Shown here piece after piece: positions 23,943 through 35,980 of a DNA stretch of 64,000 nucleotides. Numbering within the stretch: the stretch's first letter is position 1; every line of letters begins with the position of its first letter. A program made the position numbers and the translations under genes. Source of the stretch: Timema cristinae (lineage: Eukaryota > Arthropoda > Insecta > Phasmatodea > Timematidae); assembly GCA_039000515.1 (NCBI GenBank), contig JBCFYV010000912.1:1-64000 (forward strand). Direction: 5' to 3'. Under the pieces are notes generated by a model. That model ran no database searches. It saw only the letters and a list, made by a program, of their open reading frames with translations, and had not been told where the DNA came from.

Positions 23943-24188
23943 GGGTGACTTGGAGGTCCAGGGGGGTTCAAGCCTCGGTCCCGGCACAGATTTATCTACT
24001 TACCAAACCCTTCCTTCACCTCTGAAAAGATATCTTGTGAATGTGGGGAATGCCAGGCGTCCACCGTGGTTCGGATTCCACGTTAAACTGTAGGTCCTTC
24101 ATTTCATCTCACAATCACCCTACCATTACACATTAGCGTAGGTGCGTATAACCCGAACGGGTAGTAAGACGCTGTGCCAATTATAATA
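23943..24188 (+). repeat. SINE-A with internally deleted head
   Basis: The head is shortened (GGTGACTTGGAGGTCCAGGG), so the A-box to B-box interval is mostly missing. The remainder, from GGTTCAAGCCTCGGTCCC to CGAACGGGTAGTAAGACGC, is intact. Probably unable to be transcribed by polymerase III from its own head. Confidence 0.85.
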
Positions 24189-24189
24189 C

Positions 24190-24765
24190 TATTCTGATGT
24201 GGGTGTGTGGCACTGTCCCTCTGCCGCTTATTACGTTTATTATGTTGGGTGTGGCTTTCTACAGCACCCCCCCCCCCCGCGTGTTTTGCCTTTTACATGT
24301 GGCACCAGCCTTTGGGTTTTATACCCTTTATACCCTCCTCCCCCTTATTAACTCGATGATGATGCCAAAACCCTGAGAATCAAGTTGGCTAAATGGGGCC
24401 AGGCTCTTTCAGATCATGATAGGTTTTATTATTCGCGCGTCAAGGGGTGCTGCTTGCGCCCGCCATAGGTTCCGGTCATCGTCTGTCATACAGACACAAG
24501 TTTAATTTTAAACTCGTTAGAAATGAGGTGGGAGGGGAGGTAGGAAAAAAACTGTATTGAAGATCTCTTTCTCCTTTATTCGTGCCGTCAGTGGCGCGCT
24601 GCCAATTCAACTAGAAACACTCAGAGGTTCTAGACAAAATACGTATTAAAAAAAACCTTTCATGCTGTTGGTAGTTATTGTTCCATAATTAGTTAAAAAA
24701 AGTTACCCTGACTTCTCTTCGCCACCTACAACTACAAACCCTTCCCGTACTTAGTTTGCAAGAAT
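24190..24765. other. Unassigned DNA
   Basis: Includes a poly-C tract at about 24267-24279. No gene or recognised repeat. Confidence 0.4.
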
Positions 24766-24771
24766 GTCACT

Positions 24772-24797
24772 TAGGACCAGTTTCATATTCAGACTTA
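24772..24797. repeat. Partial terminus of the palindromic MITE
   Basis: AGGACCAGTTTCATATTCAG is a decayed terminal block directly before the tandem array, suggesting that the locus held a further copy. Confidence 0.55.
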
Positions 24798-25361
24798 GGG
24801 CCAGTTTCATAGTCAAATTTAGTACGCCTCAAGTGCGGCGCTACACTAAGTACATGACGACACCTACCTAAACAAGAATGGAATGGGCCAGTTTCCTATG
24901 CGAGAACGGCCCATTCCATTCTGGTTTAGGTAGGTGTCGTCATGTACTTAGTGTAGCGCCGCACTTGAGGCGTACTAAATTTGACTATGAAACTGGCCCT
25001 TAGTACGCCTCAAGTGCGGCGCTATACTAAATACAAGACGTCACCTACCTGAACTTGAATGGAATGGGCCGGTCTCACATAGGAAACTGGCCCATTCCAT
25101 TCTGGTTTAGGTAGGTGTCGTCATGTACTTAGTGTAGCGCCGCACTTGAGGCGTACTAAATTTGACTATGAAACTGGCCCTTAGTACGCCTCAAGTGCGG
25201 CGCTATACTAAATACAAGACGTCACCTACCTGAACTTGAATGGAATGGGCCGGTCTCACATATGGAACTGGCCCATTCCATTCTGGTATAGGTAGGTGTC
25301 GTCATGCATTTAGTATCGACTCGCACTTTAGCCGTACTAGGTCTGACTATGAAACTGGCCC
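24798..25361. mobile_element. Tandem array of three palindromic MITE units
   Basis: Unit 1 (24798-24999) is a complete 202-bp palindromic MITE. Units 2 (25000-25180) and 3 (25181-25361) are both 181 bp and lack the left-most GGGCCAGTTTCATAGTC block, so adjoining units share one terminus at each join. Units 2 and 3 share variants such as ACTAAATACAAGACGTCACC on their left arms, so they arose from one another. Unit 3 has extra changes near its right end. The array contains six alternating inverted arms. Confidence 0.9.
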
Positions 25362-25451
25362 TAAGTGTGAATATACGCTTAGTGACGTATTAGCTTAGTC
25401 ATAGGCACACGCATGGTCCACCTTTCAGACGCGATCAAATCAACGCCATTA

Positions 25452-26875
25452 AGGGGCCTCTCATTGGCGTTCTCGCATACGGACTTTTGTCTCACCTGGA
25501 CCCCTAATTTTGAAACTTGCGAAAATACTCGCTTGCGAGCTAACTCGCAACTTATGAACTCGCAAATCGCAGGCTGTACTGAAACAGAGCTAATTTTGAA
25601 AGGTTTCTAATGTCGTGCGAGTTGGTGTAGTGTTGTTTCGCTTGCGACTGAGTTTTCAATCCGACAACACTGTAAAACCATGACGTGCCAAAGGGTGGGG
25701 GCGATGGTATGCCACAACACGTCATTATACAAGATACGTAACTGAAAGTAAACATTATTATTGTATCGATTACATCATTTACAACGGTTAGTTTAGTTTC
25801 ATTGGGAAACCATCTTCCAATTATTGTATACATCTAAACTTGTTGTCTCAAGATTTTCTCAAAGTTATATGACTAAAATAAAAACTATATTTACGGAACA
25901 ATCCAATTTAGCACACTTGTTAGCGTGCTTGACCCGAATTCGAACTTTCACGAGTTCAATACCACCCTAGGTAAATTATTTTAATTTTTGTCTGAATTTA
26001 AATCACGTTTTCGTAATTAAAATTCAGTAATATTTTTTTTTATTTTCGCAACTATTTTTAAAACATAAATATACCCTAAAAAAATTTTACTATGTGAATA
26101 ATAATTAGCTTACTTAGCCTTATTTTAAAATGTGTACAAGCCTTATTTTAAAATGTGTACAATTTTATGTCATAAAACCCATTAATTTAATTTTTAAATA
26201 ATCACCTACATACAAAATTTCAAAATTAATATAGGCCTAGCGTTTTTAATTTATTACCTTTTTAAATTATTTTTAACGACTATTATGTTAGTCTACGTAG
26301 GCTCAAATACCTTGTGTATTTCTATAAAATATATTTAAAACATATTAAATGCTTACTAATACGTTCATTTAAAATTAAAGTTTAAAGTCTGATAAATTAA
26401 AAAAAATATTTTTTATGGATTTGAACACGCGAACCTTAGATCATGAGACTGTCACGTTACCGACTCACCCAAATTGACGATTGAGGAAAATTAAAAAATT
26501 AGAAATTATAGTTTTATTTTCACCCAAACAAATATTTGTTTTGAAGGATTGCATAAAATGTACAAAGCAATCATATTCTTTTCTTCTGTAAACCTATTTT
26601 GTACAGTGATAGGTTTATTTCAACAAAATCACTCTCAGAAAGCTGCAACCGAAGAGGGGATGGCATCCATTTTGTTATGTTATTGCCTATTCGATAGACA
26701 AGGCCTGTCTCGCACGGTGTGAGGCTGGCGAGTTGAATCCGCTCGCTATTCGATCGTGTGACGTCAGTTTTCGCAGCGCAGAAGTTTCAAAATTAGGGGT
26801 TTGCGAGATTGTATGCGAGATGAGAGAAATACGCTAGCGAATCGCTACTCGCACGTTTCAAAATTAGAGGCCCTG
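25452..26875. mobile_element. Inverted-repeat-bounded element, possibly hAT-like (1.4 kb)
   Basis: Left side: GGGCCTCT, then a CTCGCATACG block and CCCCTAATTTTGAAACTTGC. Right side, read inward on the minus strand: CAGGGCCTCTAATTTTGAAA, CGTGCGAG, then CTCGCATAC and CCCCTAATTTTGAAACTT. Both ends carry CTCGC/GCGAG-rich subterminal motifs in the same order, but the left end has an internal deletion. No target duplication could be confirmed. The interior is AT-rich with no recognisable frame. Confidence 0.6.
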
Positions 26876-27139
26876 GCAAAGAAGGGGGGCGGCGATGAGT
26901 GTCCTCTCATAAAGATTCGACATAACCTACTACCTTTGAAGGGGTTTTTGGTTTACGATATCAATAACCTCCCTCCATTTTATTGTTTTTTCATCGTTTT
27001 TTTCCCACGCTTACAACCCATGTCCTTTGTTTTCCTAGCATTTCTGTATTTGTTTTCAAGATTAAAGTTTTTCTTTGAATATAGTGTATTACGCTAGTGT
27101 GTGTCGACACGTCTCTGAACTCTAATCATATATTTGTAG

Positions 27140-27300
27140 CCCGCATTTCCAGCTGACTGGTTAGTATGCTTGACCACACGTATTGAATAAACTTAGTTCA
27201 TTTCCGACAGTTTTTTTCCCAAACTCTTTCCACGCTAATACAGGTGCACACATTCTAAGGAACTTCTTAGATTAAATCAATAACCTTTGTGTTAATTTCC
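27140..27300 (+). repeat. SINE-B, strongly diverged
   Basis: Head CCCGCATTTCCAGCTGACTGG, a GTTAGTATGCTTGACC A-box-like segment and an AAACTCTTTCCACGCTAATA body remain. The B-box is eroded. Confidence 0.45.
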
Positions 27301-27624
27301 ACACATTCTCTTTACCTGATAATGGCTTTTTTTTATTGATGCACACTAAGGCCAGACTATTGTCGAAAACTAACATACTTTACAATTTTCAAAGAAAAGT
27401 TAATACTGTCATGCATGCATTCATATGCCATGTCATGTGATCCGCACCTGTCACTTATGATAAATTATAAATAACTAAAATATAAAAACGTTTGTGTTTT
27501 TAAAAGGCTTTTCCTATGGAAAGAGAACATAATTATAAATTAAATTCAAATGGTGTTCGCTTAGCGATAAAATGGGAATCCATATCTTGTTGGGATTTCT
27601 TCCTCATTCCTTCCCGGTGGCCGC

Positions 27625-27860
27625 CATCGAGTTTAAACCCAGGTGGTTAGGTATACATTGATGGTCACAAGGTATAAGACAGCAAGCTCAAAAATTACCA
27701 TATTGCTGGTGAGGTCGAGGTTTGAATTGAATATCTCCCGGGTGCATTTGGAAATTAGGAGGATCCCCTTTTGATTTATCATGATTTCCCCACCCTTCTC
27801 AATGCTAATGCAGGCACACTTCCTTTAAACACCCTTCCTCATCCCCTGCCTCTGATAAGT
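27625..27860 (+). repeat. SINE-B, diverged
   Basis: GGTCGAGGTTTGAATTGAAT (B-box region), CTCCCGGGTGCATTTGG, a TTCCCCACCCTTCTCAATGC body and an ACACTTCCTTTAAACACCC block. The overlapping 92- and 93-codon frames at 27825-28143 are not gene-like. Confidence 0.6.
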
Positions 27861-28269
27861 CTTGTATATCCCTTGTGTTAAACATGAGAGCCAGCCAAGC
27901 CAACCTGTGTGTCCTACCTTAATCCTTTGGTTCCAGAATGTTCGGTTACCAAACATGTATCTCCTATTTATAAACTTGTCTTGTGTAAGTAGTACATTGC
28001 TCTGTCTCTCCGATGTGTTTTTGTTTAGAGGGTCTTGTGAGCACATCCGGTTGAATGTGCCAAGATTCCTCTCTCCTCTCTTTATTCCATATTCCTTCCT
28101 CAAGGCTGTTGATCGTACGTGTGGAATTTATATTTACCGATGACTGAGAGAATAGAAACGTAAACTTGCGGTGAATCTTGAGAATTGGATGAATATAATA
28201 CTCAAACTACAGCCTTGAACCCTTCACGCAAATTTGAGCATACTTCTCTTATTTTGTTTATTTTAACAA

Positions 28270-28440
28270 ACACAAAGGTTCTTGAAAACGTATGAGGATA
28301 TTTAGTAGGAAGTGCACCCGCACTAGCTAAAGTGAAATTTGTAAACTCACAGTGGAAAACCAAACCCCATTGACCTGAGATTCGCTCCCCTACCTTCCCG
28401 CCGACAGAAACGGCACAGTGTAGAAGTTAAACCTTTGGCG
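28270..28440 (-). repeat. SINE-B, diverged
   Basis: Plus-strand view: GAGGATATTTAGTAGGAAGT, GCACCCGCACTAGC, and a degraded B-box complement (GAGATTCGCTCCCC). Confidence 0.55.
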
Positions 28441-28635
28441 CCTATAGGCTTATTGGTTGATCGATTGCCGTTCTTAGAAAATGCATATTGAATACTCCAT
28501 TAAAGAAAAGTATTTACAAATAAAGAAACGACTGGTTCCCAAGGCATTACGAACATACACAATTTGCTTCTCGGACAAAAAATAACCGAAGATTCGAATT
28601 TAATTCATCAATTCGTTCATATTGTAATTAATGTG

Positions 28636-29470
28636 ATCCAGCGCCTTGGTCGCGTGGTCTAGGCAGGGATGAACAAACTACGGCCCGCCGGTGTGTTCAA
28701 TCCATCCGCGGGATAAATGATTTAAATGTGTTGCGTTGTGAAGCAGGCTTTTTTAAACACAACAAAACTGGATTTTGGTCAAACCATGCCAAAATCAACA
28801 TTTCCATACTTTGTAAATTATAACCTAAAAAATCTATGGCAATGTTTGCATTCTCATACCATGCGAACAAGTGTTTTTAATCGTGCAACTTGGTAAGTGA
28901 TCATAGAAACCTAACTTACTGATGAGCATATTCTCTCTTGAGGCACCTCCTCACAGTTAGTTTAACCCAGATTAAGAAAATTAGTAGAATGGAATCTCAT
29001 TTACAGTTTCACTAATCTCTTACCCCATCATTTACATCTTTTGAACGAACTTAAACACATACTAAGCAACTAAAGATCTTCTATGGCTGTTTTGTATTAT
29101 CATTGTATATAAATTTATTCATGTCAATCTAATATGTTTGCTTATAATATATTTTTTAAATTAATTTTGAAGGAAAAAAAATGAATAAAATTGTTTCACA
29201 AGCCTATATTTTTGAATTTTTTACTTGTCCCAACTGTAACCAAGTTTGCACATCCCTGGTCTAACGCGCTTATCTCGCACTAGATTGGATTGCCGAGGAC
29301 GGGAGATCGAGATTCGAATCTCAATCGGGTGTACTGTTTTCCACTCCCCTTACACGCAAATGTCGGTACATTTTCTTTTAGTATAACCTTCCTTATACCT
29401 AAAGGGACTATCGTAATTCGTATACATGCGTAGGCCTATAACCTGGACGGTTAGTAAGACGTGGTGCTAA
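28636..29470 (+). repeat. SINE-B split by a hAT insertion
   Basis: Left part 28636-28663 is the tRNA-like head up to the A-box (GCGTGGTCTAGG). The right part resumes at 29259 with GTCTAACGCGCTTATC, then B-box GATTCGAATCTCAATCGGG, body ACACGCAAATGTCGG and 3' end GGTTAGTAAGACGTGGTGC. Removing 28664-29258 restores a normal head order. Confidence 0.85.
28664..29258. mobile_element. Non-autonomous hAT element (about 595 bp) inside a SINE
   Basis: The left end is CAGGGATGAACAAACTACGG followed by CCCGCCGG. Read inward on the minus strand, the right end is CAGGGATGTGCAAACTTGG. The first 8 bases of the ends are identical, and the TACGGCCCGC motif is a familiar hAT terminus. Flanks are ggtctagg and gtctaacg, an imperfect 8-bp duplication of the SINE A-box. 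The interior is AT-rich without a frame. Confidence 0.8.
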
Positions 29471-29512
29471 AAAAAGTGCAAGAATATCCTGTGGGAGCCC
29501 AGATTCTTTTAA

Positions 29513-29693
29513 GTTGGGTGCGTTAGGGGGACCCGAGAAAATATCACTTTTTCCAATTTTTACTTACCAACTTTTTTTAGTCAAAATAAATAAAATTATG
29601 CTTCAGTAGACACACAGAATTTAATTTTCTTCACATGGTGATATAAACATTTGTTGGAATCTGTCATGAGCATAGTGGCGTTAGATGACAAAC

Positions 29694-29727
<34 letters not shown>

Positions 29728-30120
29728 CAGCACCGCGTCTTACTACCCGTTCGGGTTATACGCACTTACACTAATGTGTAATGGTAGGGTGAATGTGAGG
29801 TGAAATGAAGGACCTACAGTTTAAACGTGGGATCCGAACCACGAGATGGGGGTCTGGCATTCCCCACATTCACAAGATGTCTTGTCAGAGGTGAAGGAAG
29901 GGTTTGGCAATCAGATAAACCTGTGCCGGGACGAGGATTGAACCCGGACCCCAGCACAGAAGTCTGACACCTTATCCATAGTCCACCAGATCACCCGACA
30001 AATTTTTTAAATGAAGAGAGAGGGCTGTCAATAAATTTTAGGATACCCTTGACATATATTAGAGAACTGCTGATATGGTAGTTGGACCTAGACGTCTCGT
30101 GCTCGTGACTCTCCTACGGT
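29513..30120. mobile_element. TTAA-flanked long-TIR element, copy split by a SINE-A
   Basis: The left end GTTGGGTGCGTTAGGGGG follows TTAA (29509-29512). It then shows ATTTTCTTCACATGGTGATA and GCATAGTGGCGTTAGATGAC, homologous to the copy at 43323-43699. After the SINE the element resumes with TTTAAATGAAGAGAG and GGATACCCTTGACATATAT. The right end is diverged; a CTCGTGACTCTCCTACGG remnant near 30100-30120 may be the terminus. Confidence 0.6.
29696..29996 (-). repeat. SINE-A with target duplication
   Basis: Starts on the plus strand with the (ATT)n tail, then the 3' end CGCGTCTTACTACCCGTTCG, body, B-box complement and head TAGTCCACCAGATCACCC. It is flanked by gacaaactt (29687-29695) and gacaaattt (29997-30005). 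The uninterrupted relative at 43.5 kb has aacaaactt at the same point, confirming the insertion site. Confidence 0.9.
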
Positions 30121-30799
30121 TGTTTTTTACCCCACCGCGTCTCTTGCAGGTTGTTAAACCGAGTGCGGTGGAAAGAATTGCATTCACCTCTCAGAATAAA
30201 TTTACCCTACTATAACTTTATTTCACTTCCTTTTGATATTCTAAAATATGAAACTTAAAGTTGGCCTTTAATCAAAACATATTTACATCAATTTGACTAA
30301 ATTTTACATATTAATTTTATTTGAAAGCTATAAATAAGTGGAGGTGGGGATATAATATGACCGTTTCCAAAGTTTGTTAATTTGGCTAAAAGCCAATCAA
30401 TCAGCCGTTGATCGACTCAGGATTCAAAATGGAATAGCAAGAAATCTTGAAAGGTGTTGCTTACACAGACTTCACTGATCACACTGGCTTTTAACGCCAA
30501 CTGTCTAGATTCGTGTAGTTATTTAAAGATTTTCGAACTAACTTTATTTCGATGTTCATATATTTATCTTCTATTAAATAAATATATTTCGAAATTTCTT
30601 TCTCGAGAGTGTTTTACACGCTCAATATCCGTGTTTTGAAATAGTATAAGTTGCTTATAACACGAGCAATTATTAAAGCTTGATCCACACGCGTTCGCCG
30701 AGAAGAGAGAGAGAGAGAGCAAAATCTGCTTCTGGCGCAGCAATTCACTCTCGTGTTGATCCATGATGTATTGCAACTCAAATTTAAAACAGATAATAA

Positions 30800-30898
30800 G
30801 GTGACCTGGCGGTCTAGGGGTGAGGTGTCTGGGGTTCAATCTCGGTCCCGGCATAGTTTTATCTGATTTGCCAAACCATTCCTTCACCTCTGACAAGC
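30800..30898 (+). repeat. SINE-A, 5' part only
   Basis: GGTGACCTGGCGGTCTAGGG head, B-box GGGTTCAATCTCGG and the TTCCTTCACCTCTGACAAG body, then an abrupt end. A SINE truncated at the 3' side is less usual than a 5' truncation and points to later deletion. Confidence 0.85.
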
Positions 30899-31074
30899 CG
30901 TATATTAATCACAAAAATAGCCTCTTGACGTATTAAATTTTCAAAATACTGCCGGTGGAAGGGGTTACGCCGTAAGAAATAAGTGGGAACCCCTTTCATT
31001 TGAAATGTCTTAGGAAATTTTTTTCCTACCACAATAAAGGTCCACCTCCATGTTTCGCTACACGTGTGGATTGT

Positions 31075-31190
31075 GTATATTAATTACGCTATTGTATTAA
31101 GGAAGATATTTAGAGAAAATGCACCATTATTTGCGTGGAGACAGTGGTAAAATATTTAGTAAGAACATCAACAATACACCCAGCGATACT
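31075..31190 (-). repeat. SINE-B, body fragment
   Basis: Plus-strand view: TAATTACGCTATTGTATTAA, AGAAAATGCACCATTATTTG and CGTGGAGACAGTGG, the reverse-complemented body; it ends near a faint B-box remnant. Confidence 0.5.
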
Positions 31191-31199
31191 AGTTCTCTC

Positions 31200-33835
31200 T
31201 CTCTCTGTTAACTGTTGCCAAATATCCTCGCTTTCCGTTAATGACGGAGGTGGTTTGCTAGTAATATCGACAAACAGCGTTGCAAGATATATCTAAGGAA
31301 AGATTAGCCGTACGAAACATTGAAATGACAATGATGTTTCCAAATAGTAGCCATGCAGTGTATTAATGCCTTGAGAAGAGGCAAATTTACCGTACATGTA
31401 CTCTGAACTGAATGCATTTAAAAACCATTCAATAGATGGTTTGATATATTGAATTGACCAATTTCTGTATAACTAAACCCTATTTATAACCCTAAAACTA
31501 ACTAATAGGGTTCAAATACAAACTAAATTAATTAGTCAACAAAAAAAAAGAAAGCGTGCTAAGTGAGTAAAGGACTATAGAAAAAACTGGGCAAGAAACC
31601 AATACCCAGAAATGCAATTTGGAGCAATTGCGGCACCCTTTTTGCGGTCGTAAAGGTTTATGGCTTATATAAATCACTCCATCATTGATTTTATTTTACA
31701 ATCTTGGATTGAAATATTCATTTTAATTTGGTTGCAGATTTTATAACGGTTGCAATTAAGTTACTACTCTGTAATTCTACTCGGCAGCAGATATTTGGTC
31801 TGCTTTCATATTTTGAATATTGGCACAGTTAACATAATTGTTATACTATCCTATCATTTCTTTTAGTTGAACTAATCCAAATTCTTTTAGTCGAACTAAT
31901 CCCAATTATTTTAGTTGAAATAATATTTTAACCTAAAATGTTTTTATTTCGAAATAAATAGCTCCAACCTCTGAGGCAAAATCAGATGAGATGAGACTGA
32001 CACCTTTGTCCAGGTTCATTTGGTTTCTGGTAAAACACCTTTTGAAGGTTTCCGAGACGTTTTGACCAGCGTGATTTTTTGTCCAAAGAGCCCTTTGCGG
32101 ACCAGCATGTCGAGTACGCAGCCAACCCTCCTCCTCGCCCAGACAAGTCACGTGACTTGGTCCTATTACAAGGTGAAGGGGTTGAAGGGGGGGTAGGTAG
32201 TCCTAGAGCCGTCAGGGGGCCGGGATCGATACCGTCCGGCAGCAGACTTGCTCTCTCGACGTCTGGACTGGGCCAGCGTCGGGTGAGACAAAGGGTCGCC
32301 GGGTTTCTATACCAGCCTTACATGACTGACGGATATTTCATATTGACTAGTCTGTCGTATGCAAACCCTGATGGACAAGATATTACCACAAACTTCCCCA
32401 CGTTTAACGAAAGATTTATAATTTTGTAGCAAATAAATAACAACATAAGAACTAGGCCTCAACACATTCCTGTCTTCACTTCCTCATTTTTTCTATTGCA
32501 AAATAGGTACTCGGTTTTACAAGTTAGTATCTTTGTTAAATTCCACTTTTACACCGTTCTTTGACCCGAAAGGAACTGCACGTTAATGTCAATTAGGGTG
32601 CTACATGGGAGTGCATTGAGACGCGTGTCAGACTCTCATAAATCTGTATTATTTACGGAGCTGTTTGAATTTTTTAAATATTGTTTTTACCAAAATGTAG
32701 GCAAAAGTTCTGATCAATAAAAAAAAGTTTTTCATTTTAAATTTAAAGTGTTTGAAAAAATGTGAGAACTTACATAAAACTATAAAACCCATATTACCTA
32801 AAAGTTTTCTGATGTGACCCTATCAAAACATGACTTATTTGATAGAGGAAGGCTAGCTTTAGTTTGCCAACCCTTTGATTTTAATCTCGGAAGCACAAAT
32901 TTTCGCGCAATATTACTTTTTAACTTGTCAGAAACTGTTTATATTTTTCGCCTACATTTAGTTGAAAACTATAGGCTATTAAATATCTAAACGTCTGAAA
33001 GCGTCTCACAATGTTCTACCCTTAAAATGAAGCGTTAGATCTATTGCACATTTTCAGGTTTCTCTCAATATCTAAATTGTGGTTTATTATTTCAAAATAG
33101 GGCTTACCCAGAATGAAATTGAAAGATACCTACAGGGCCTTAACCAAATAGTCTTACATTTTGAGATAAATAGGATATATTATGTGAAATGTCAAGTTAG
33201 TTCATTTTCTCCCAGCTCTACGCAAACTGGCGAAGAAATAGAAAATCAAATCTAGCCTTTATTAATAAAAATGAGCAATTTGTTATTAATTGTTATGGTG
33301 ATTTATTTTAGGATTCTTGTGGTTTTGAAGCCTCGGATGCTGCATTCTCTCTGACTCTTAAGCCGTACGTTTACAATTACGTAAATTGCTGCAATATAAT
33401 TTCCGCTTATCCAAAGTTTCAAAAATAAACTTCTAGGTAGAGAAGTAGCGCTTCAAATCGGGGGTTCCGGAGTTTGAAGCGCCTCTCGGGCATAGTAAAA
33501 AAAAAAGTTTTCATCTCATTGGAGGTTTTCGGTATGAACTGTAATAGATAGACAGTGTTACTTATTTTGACATTTGAAAACGTAACATCGAAGGGCGATA
33601 CTGTCGTTTGATATTATTAAATATGCCGAAATAGCAGTAAAGTGTTTTTTTTATGGCCAGTAGCTGTTACTCGAGAAAAAACAACCCGTTCTGGTTGGAT
33701 CTCTTCAAAGTTGTATGCGTTTAATTCCGTTACGCTGTCAAGACTGTTCTAGAGTTTTTAACCGTACTCTTAAACAATGTACAGCTTGTTTCAAAAACTG
33801 AGGGTCAAATACCCGCGCCCACGTGTGTCAACTAT
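31200..33835. other. Mostly unassigned DNA
   Basis: Within it, 32185-32330 is GC-richer and holds GGGATCGATACC, which fits the polymerase III B-box pattern, so a further tRNA-derived SINE is possible. A 10-bp stem hairpin (GCGCTTCAAA...TTTGAAGCGC) lies at 33448-33482. No gene recognised; the 116-codon frame at 32079-32429 overlaps the GC-rich part. Confidence 0.4.
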
Positions 33836-33842
33836 GTTCTCC

Positions 33843-34060
33843 ACCGGTCTTACTACCCGTCCGGGTTAGCTGTATTTAATTTGCATTATTTGGGTTAAGA
33901 TTGGGAAGGGAATGTAGAGGAAATATACTCTAATTTTTCGTAAAGGGAGAGTTAGACCATTTAGGATTAACAATTTTAGATCACCTTTCCTGGATTCAAA
34001 CTTAGCCTTTTCACTAGCAACCAGACAAATGAGCTGTAACTTAGTCCATGGGCCCCCACT
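33843..34060 (-). repeat. SINE-B, diverged
   Basis: Plus-strand view: 3' end GTCTTACTACCCGTCCGGGT, body GTAAAGGGAGAGTTAGACC, B-box complement GGATTCAAACTTAGCC and a head remnant near CTTAGTCCATGGGC. Confidence 0.75.
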
Positions 34061-34779
34061 GATTTCATACTATCGTTGCTAATGTCACATACACACTGGC
34101 GATGTTTTCGTACTTAATTCAGTAGCTAAAATTGGCATTGAATAACGATGGCTTTGTAGCTACTAAGAACAATACGACGCGCTTCACACATCATTATGTT
34201 CATCCTCATTTAGGAATGACAAACATACATTTATTTTTACAAAATAGTTTTTGTAAGTATATATTCAAAGCTTAATCTATATTTTGAAACAACACTAATC
34301 TTCCTTGAATTAGAAATGTATTTATAAACCAATTTAATTAAAACGACTTTACCTAACGTTAAAAAAAATCTTGTTTTTGATTTTGTTTGAAAGACACCAG
34401 TTAATTTGTTAATTTGACAATTTGTACGCCTTCTTCGCATGAGTTTGTACTTAAAACATTTCTGAAAACTAGGACTCGTGCTGTTACAATAATTACAATT
34501 TTCACAAGTTTCCATGAATTGCTAGGTTTTGGCGATAGTCACTTTACTATTATGAATTAAGTAATGAACTCTGTATGAAAACATCGCCCGTGCGTCGAAG
34601 GCACCAGTTCCAGATAAATCGCACGATGATTAGTTCTTTGAAAGTTGTTTTTATCTATTTTGCCCTCTGTCGTGACGATGAGACGGACGTGTCTTGTCGA
34701 GTCAGCGAACACTTTCTCTGCCACTTTGATGTAATGGGAGAGCATTCATTGCCTTAGCGGTTATTATATTACTGTGATT

Positions 34780-34820
34780 TCTTAAGTTACTTAATGTGCA
34801 CTTTCTAAATACAGGGTCAC
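34780..34820 (-). repeat. SINE-D fragment
   Basis: TTAAGTTACTTAATGTGCAC followed by TTTCTAAATAC closely matches the corresponding left part of the SINE-D copy at 49190. Confidence 0.35.
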
Positions 34821-35059
34821 TGCCCAAAACAGGCCTTTAGTCTTATGGCCATTGGAAGGAAACACATTTGCACCTCTTGACAATCTCGTGGATTCATTTT
34901 TAAATATTCTAATGTCATGTTGGTTTTCTGAGGTTGTTATAGTTGTTGAAAAATGGTTTCGTTGATATCTCAAAAGATAGTTGTCTTTTTTTAGATGTTG
35001 TTACTCAAATTTATAAATTGTTGTAAATTTAACTCTTTTTAAAAATGTAATAATTATTT

Positions 35060-35360
35060 TATCTCATATCTCTTATTTGTTTATAGCTGTCACATCTCCC
35101 CCCTATTCCTTCTGTGGGCCTAGGTTATCGAGATGGGTTGCGGTCGAGGATGGGGGAAGTGACTGTTCTGATTGTGTGTTCGTTATTGACTCCGGCTTGT
35201 GTTTTTATTGTACTTTAATTGCACTTTTGATATTATATTTTCAATACCTATAGAATAACACAAAAAATAAAGTAAAACTTTATAATGTTGGCTTCAATAA
35301 ATGGTTGTGAATTTTCTCAACTTTTCTTCCAACCAAAATCACGGTATTACATGGTTTATG
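35060..35360. repeat. Dispersed repeat R4, copy 1
   Basis: Shares with 42715-42865 the blocks AGCTGTCAC, TCAATACCTATAGAATAACA, a CTTGGCT/TTGGCTT segment and CAACCAAAATCACGGTAT, in the same order. Family unknown, no coding capacity. Confidence 0.45.
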
Positions 35361-35980
35361 ACCACGCTACCCTGGGCTCGACGGTTGTCCTCATTTACAG
35401 GTTATTGATTATCCAGCGTCCTAACCTGCGTAGCCCCAACCACGGGCAGAGTAACCTCCCTAGACTCGATGGTGATTAGTCAGCCTGTTAGATAGGATCC
35501 ACTACTATTTAACTTGGCTTCTAGCCTTATTTACCGTGAAGATTGCTGACACACTGTTGTCGTCGCATATGTTTTATTTGTTTACTAATAATCACAATAA
35601 CCTTGCAATATAGTTTTGTCATTCACAATCCAGAGCCAACAAATGTCTAACACGCTCAGTTTAGGCCGTCTCGATTAGGGTACGGCCAGACTGAGCGCGC
35701 GAGCGAGCGAGCGCGCGAGCGACTAAAATATAAAATAGAAACACCTTGGTTGTAATGGGGGGTGGCCACACTGGAGCGAGCGAGCGACTGAGCGCGCGCG
35801 CTTGAAGATAGAATGGTTCTATTTTTCAAGCGCGCGCCTCGACCGGGTACAGCTTAGTTTACAGGCGCTAGGCAATATTATTGTATGTTGGTTCATTGAG
35901 TGTGGGGAAACTTCTCATTTTGACATGATATTTGACTTTTTTCTATCAGTGATAGGTTTAAACACTTTCTATTAATGGCC

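Noticed and set aside
24798..25361. CRISPR-like array of direct repeats
   Set aside because: The repeats are whole palindromic transposons of 181-202 bp without unique spacers, in an animal genome.
32079..32429. 116-codon open frame as a gene
   Set aside because: No domain, low-complexity start, overlaps a GC-rich probable SINE and an opposing frame.
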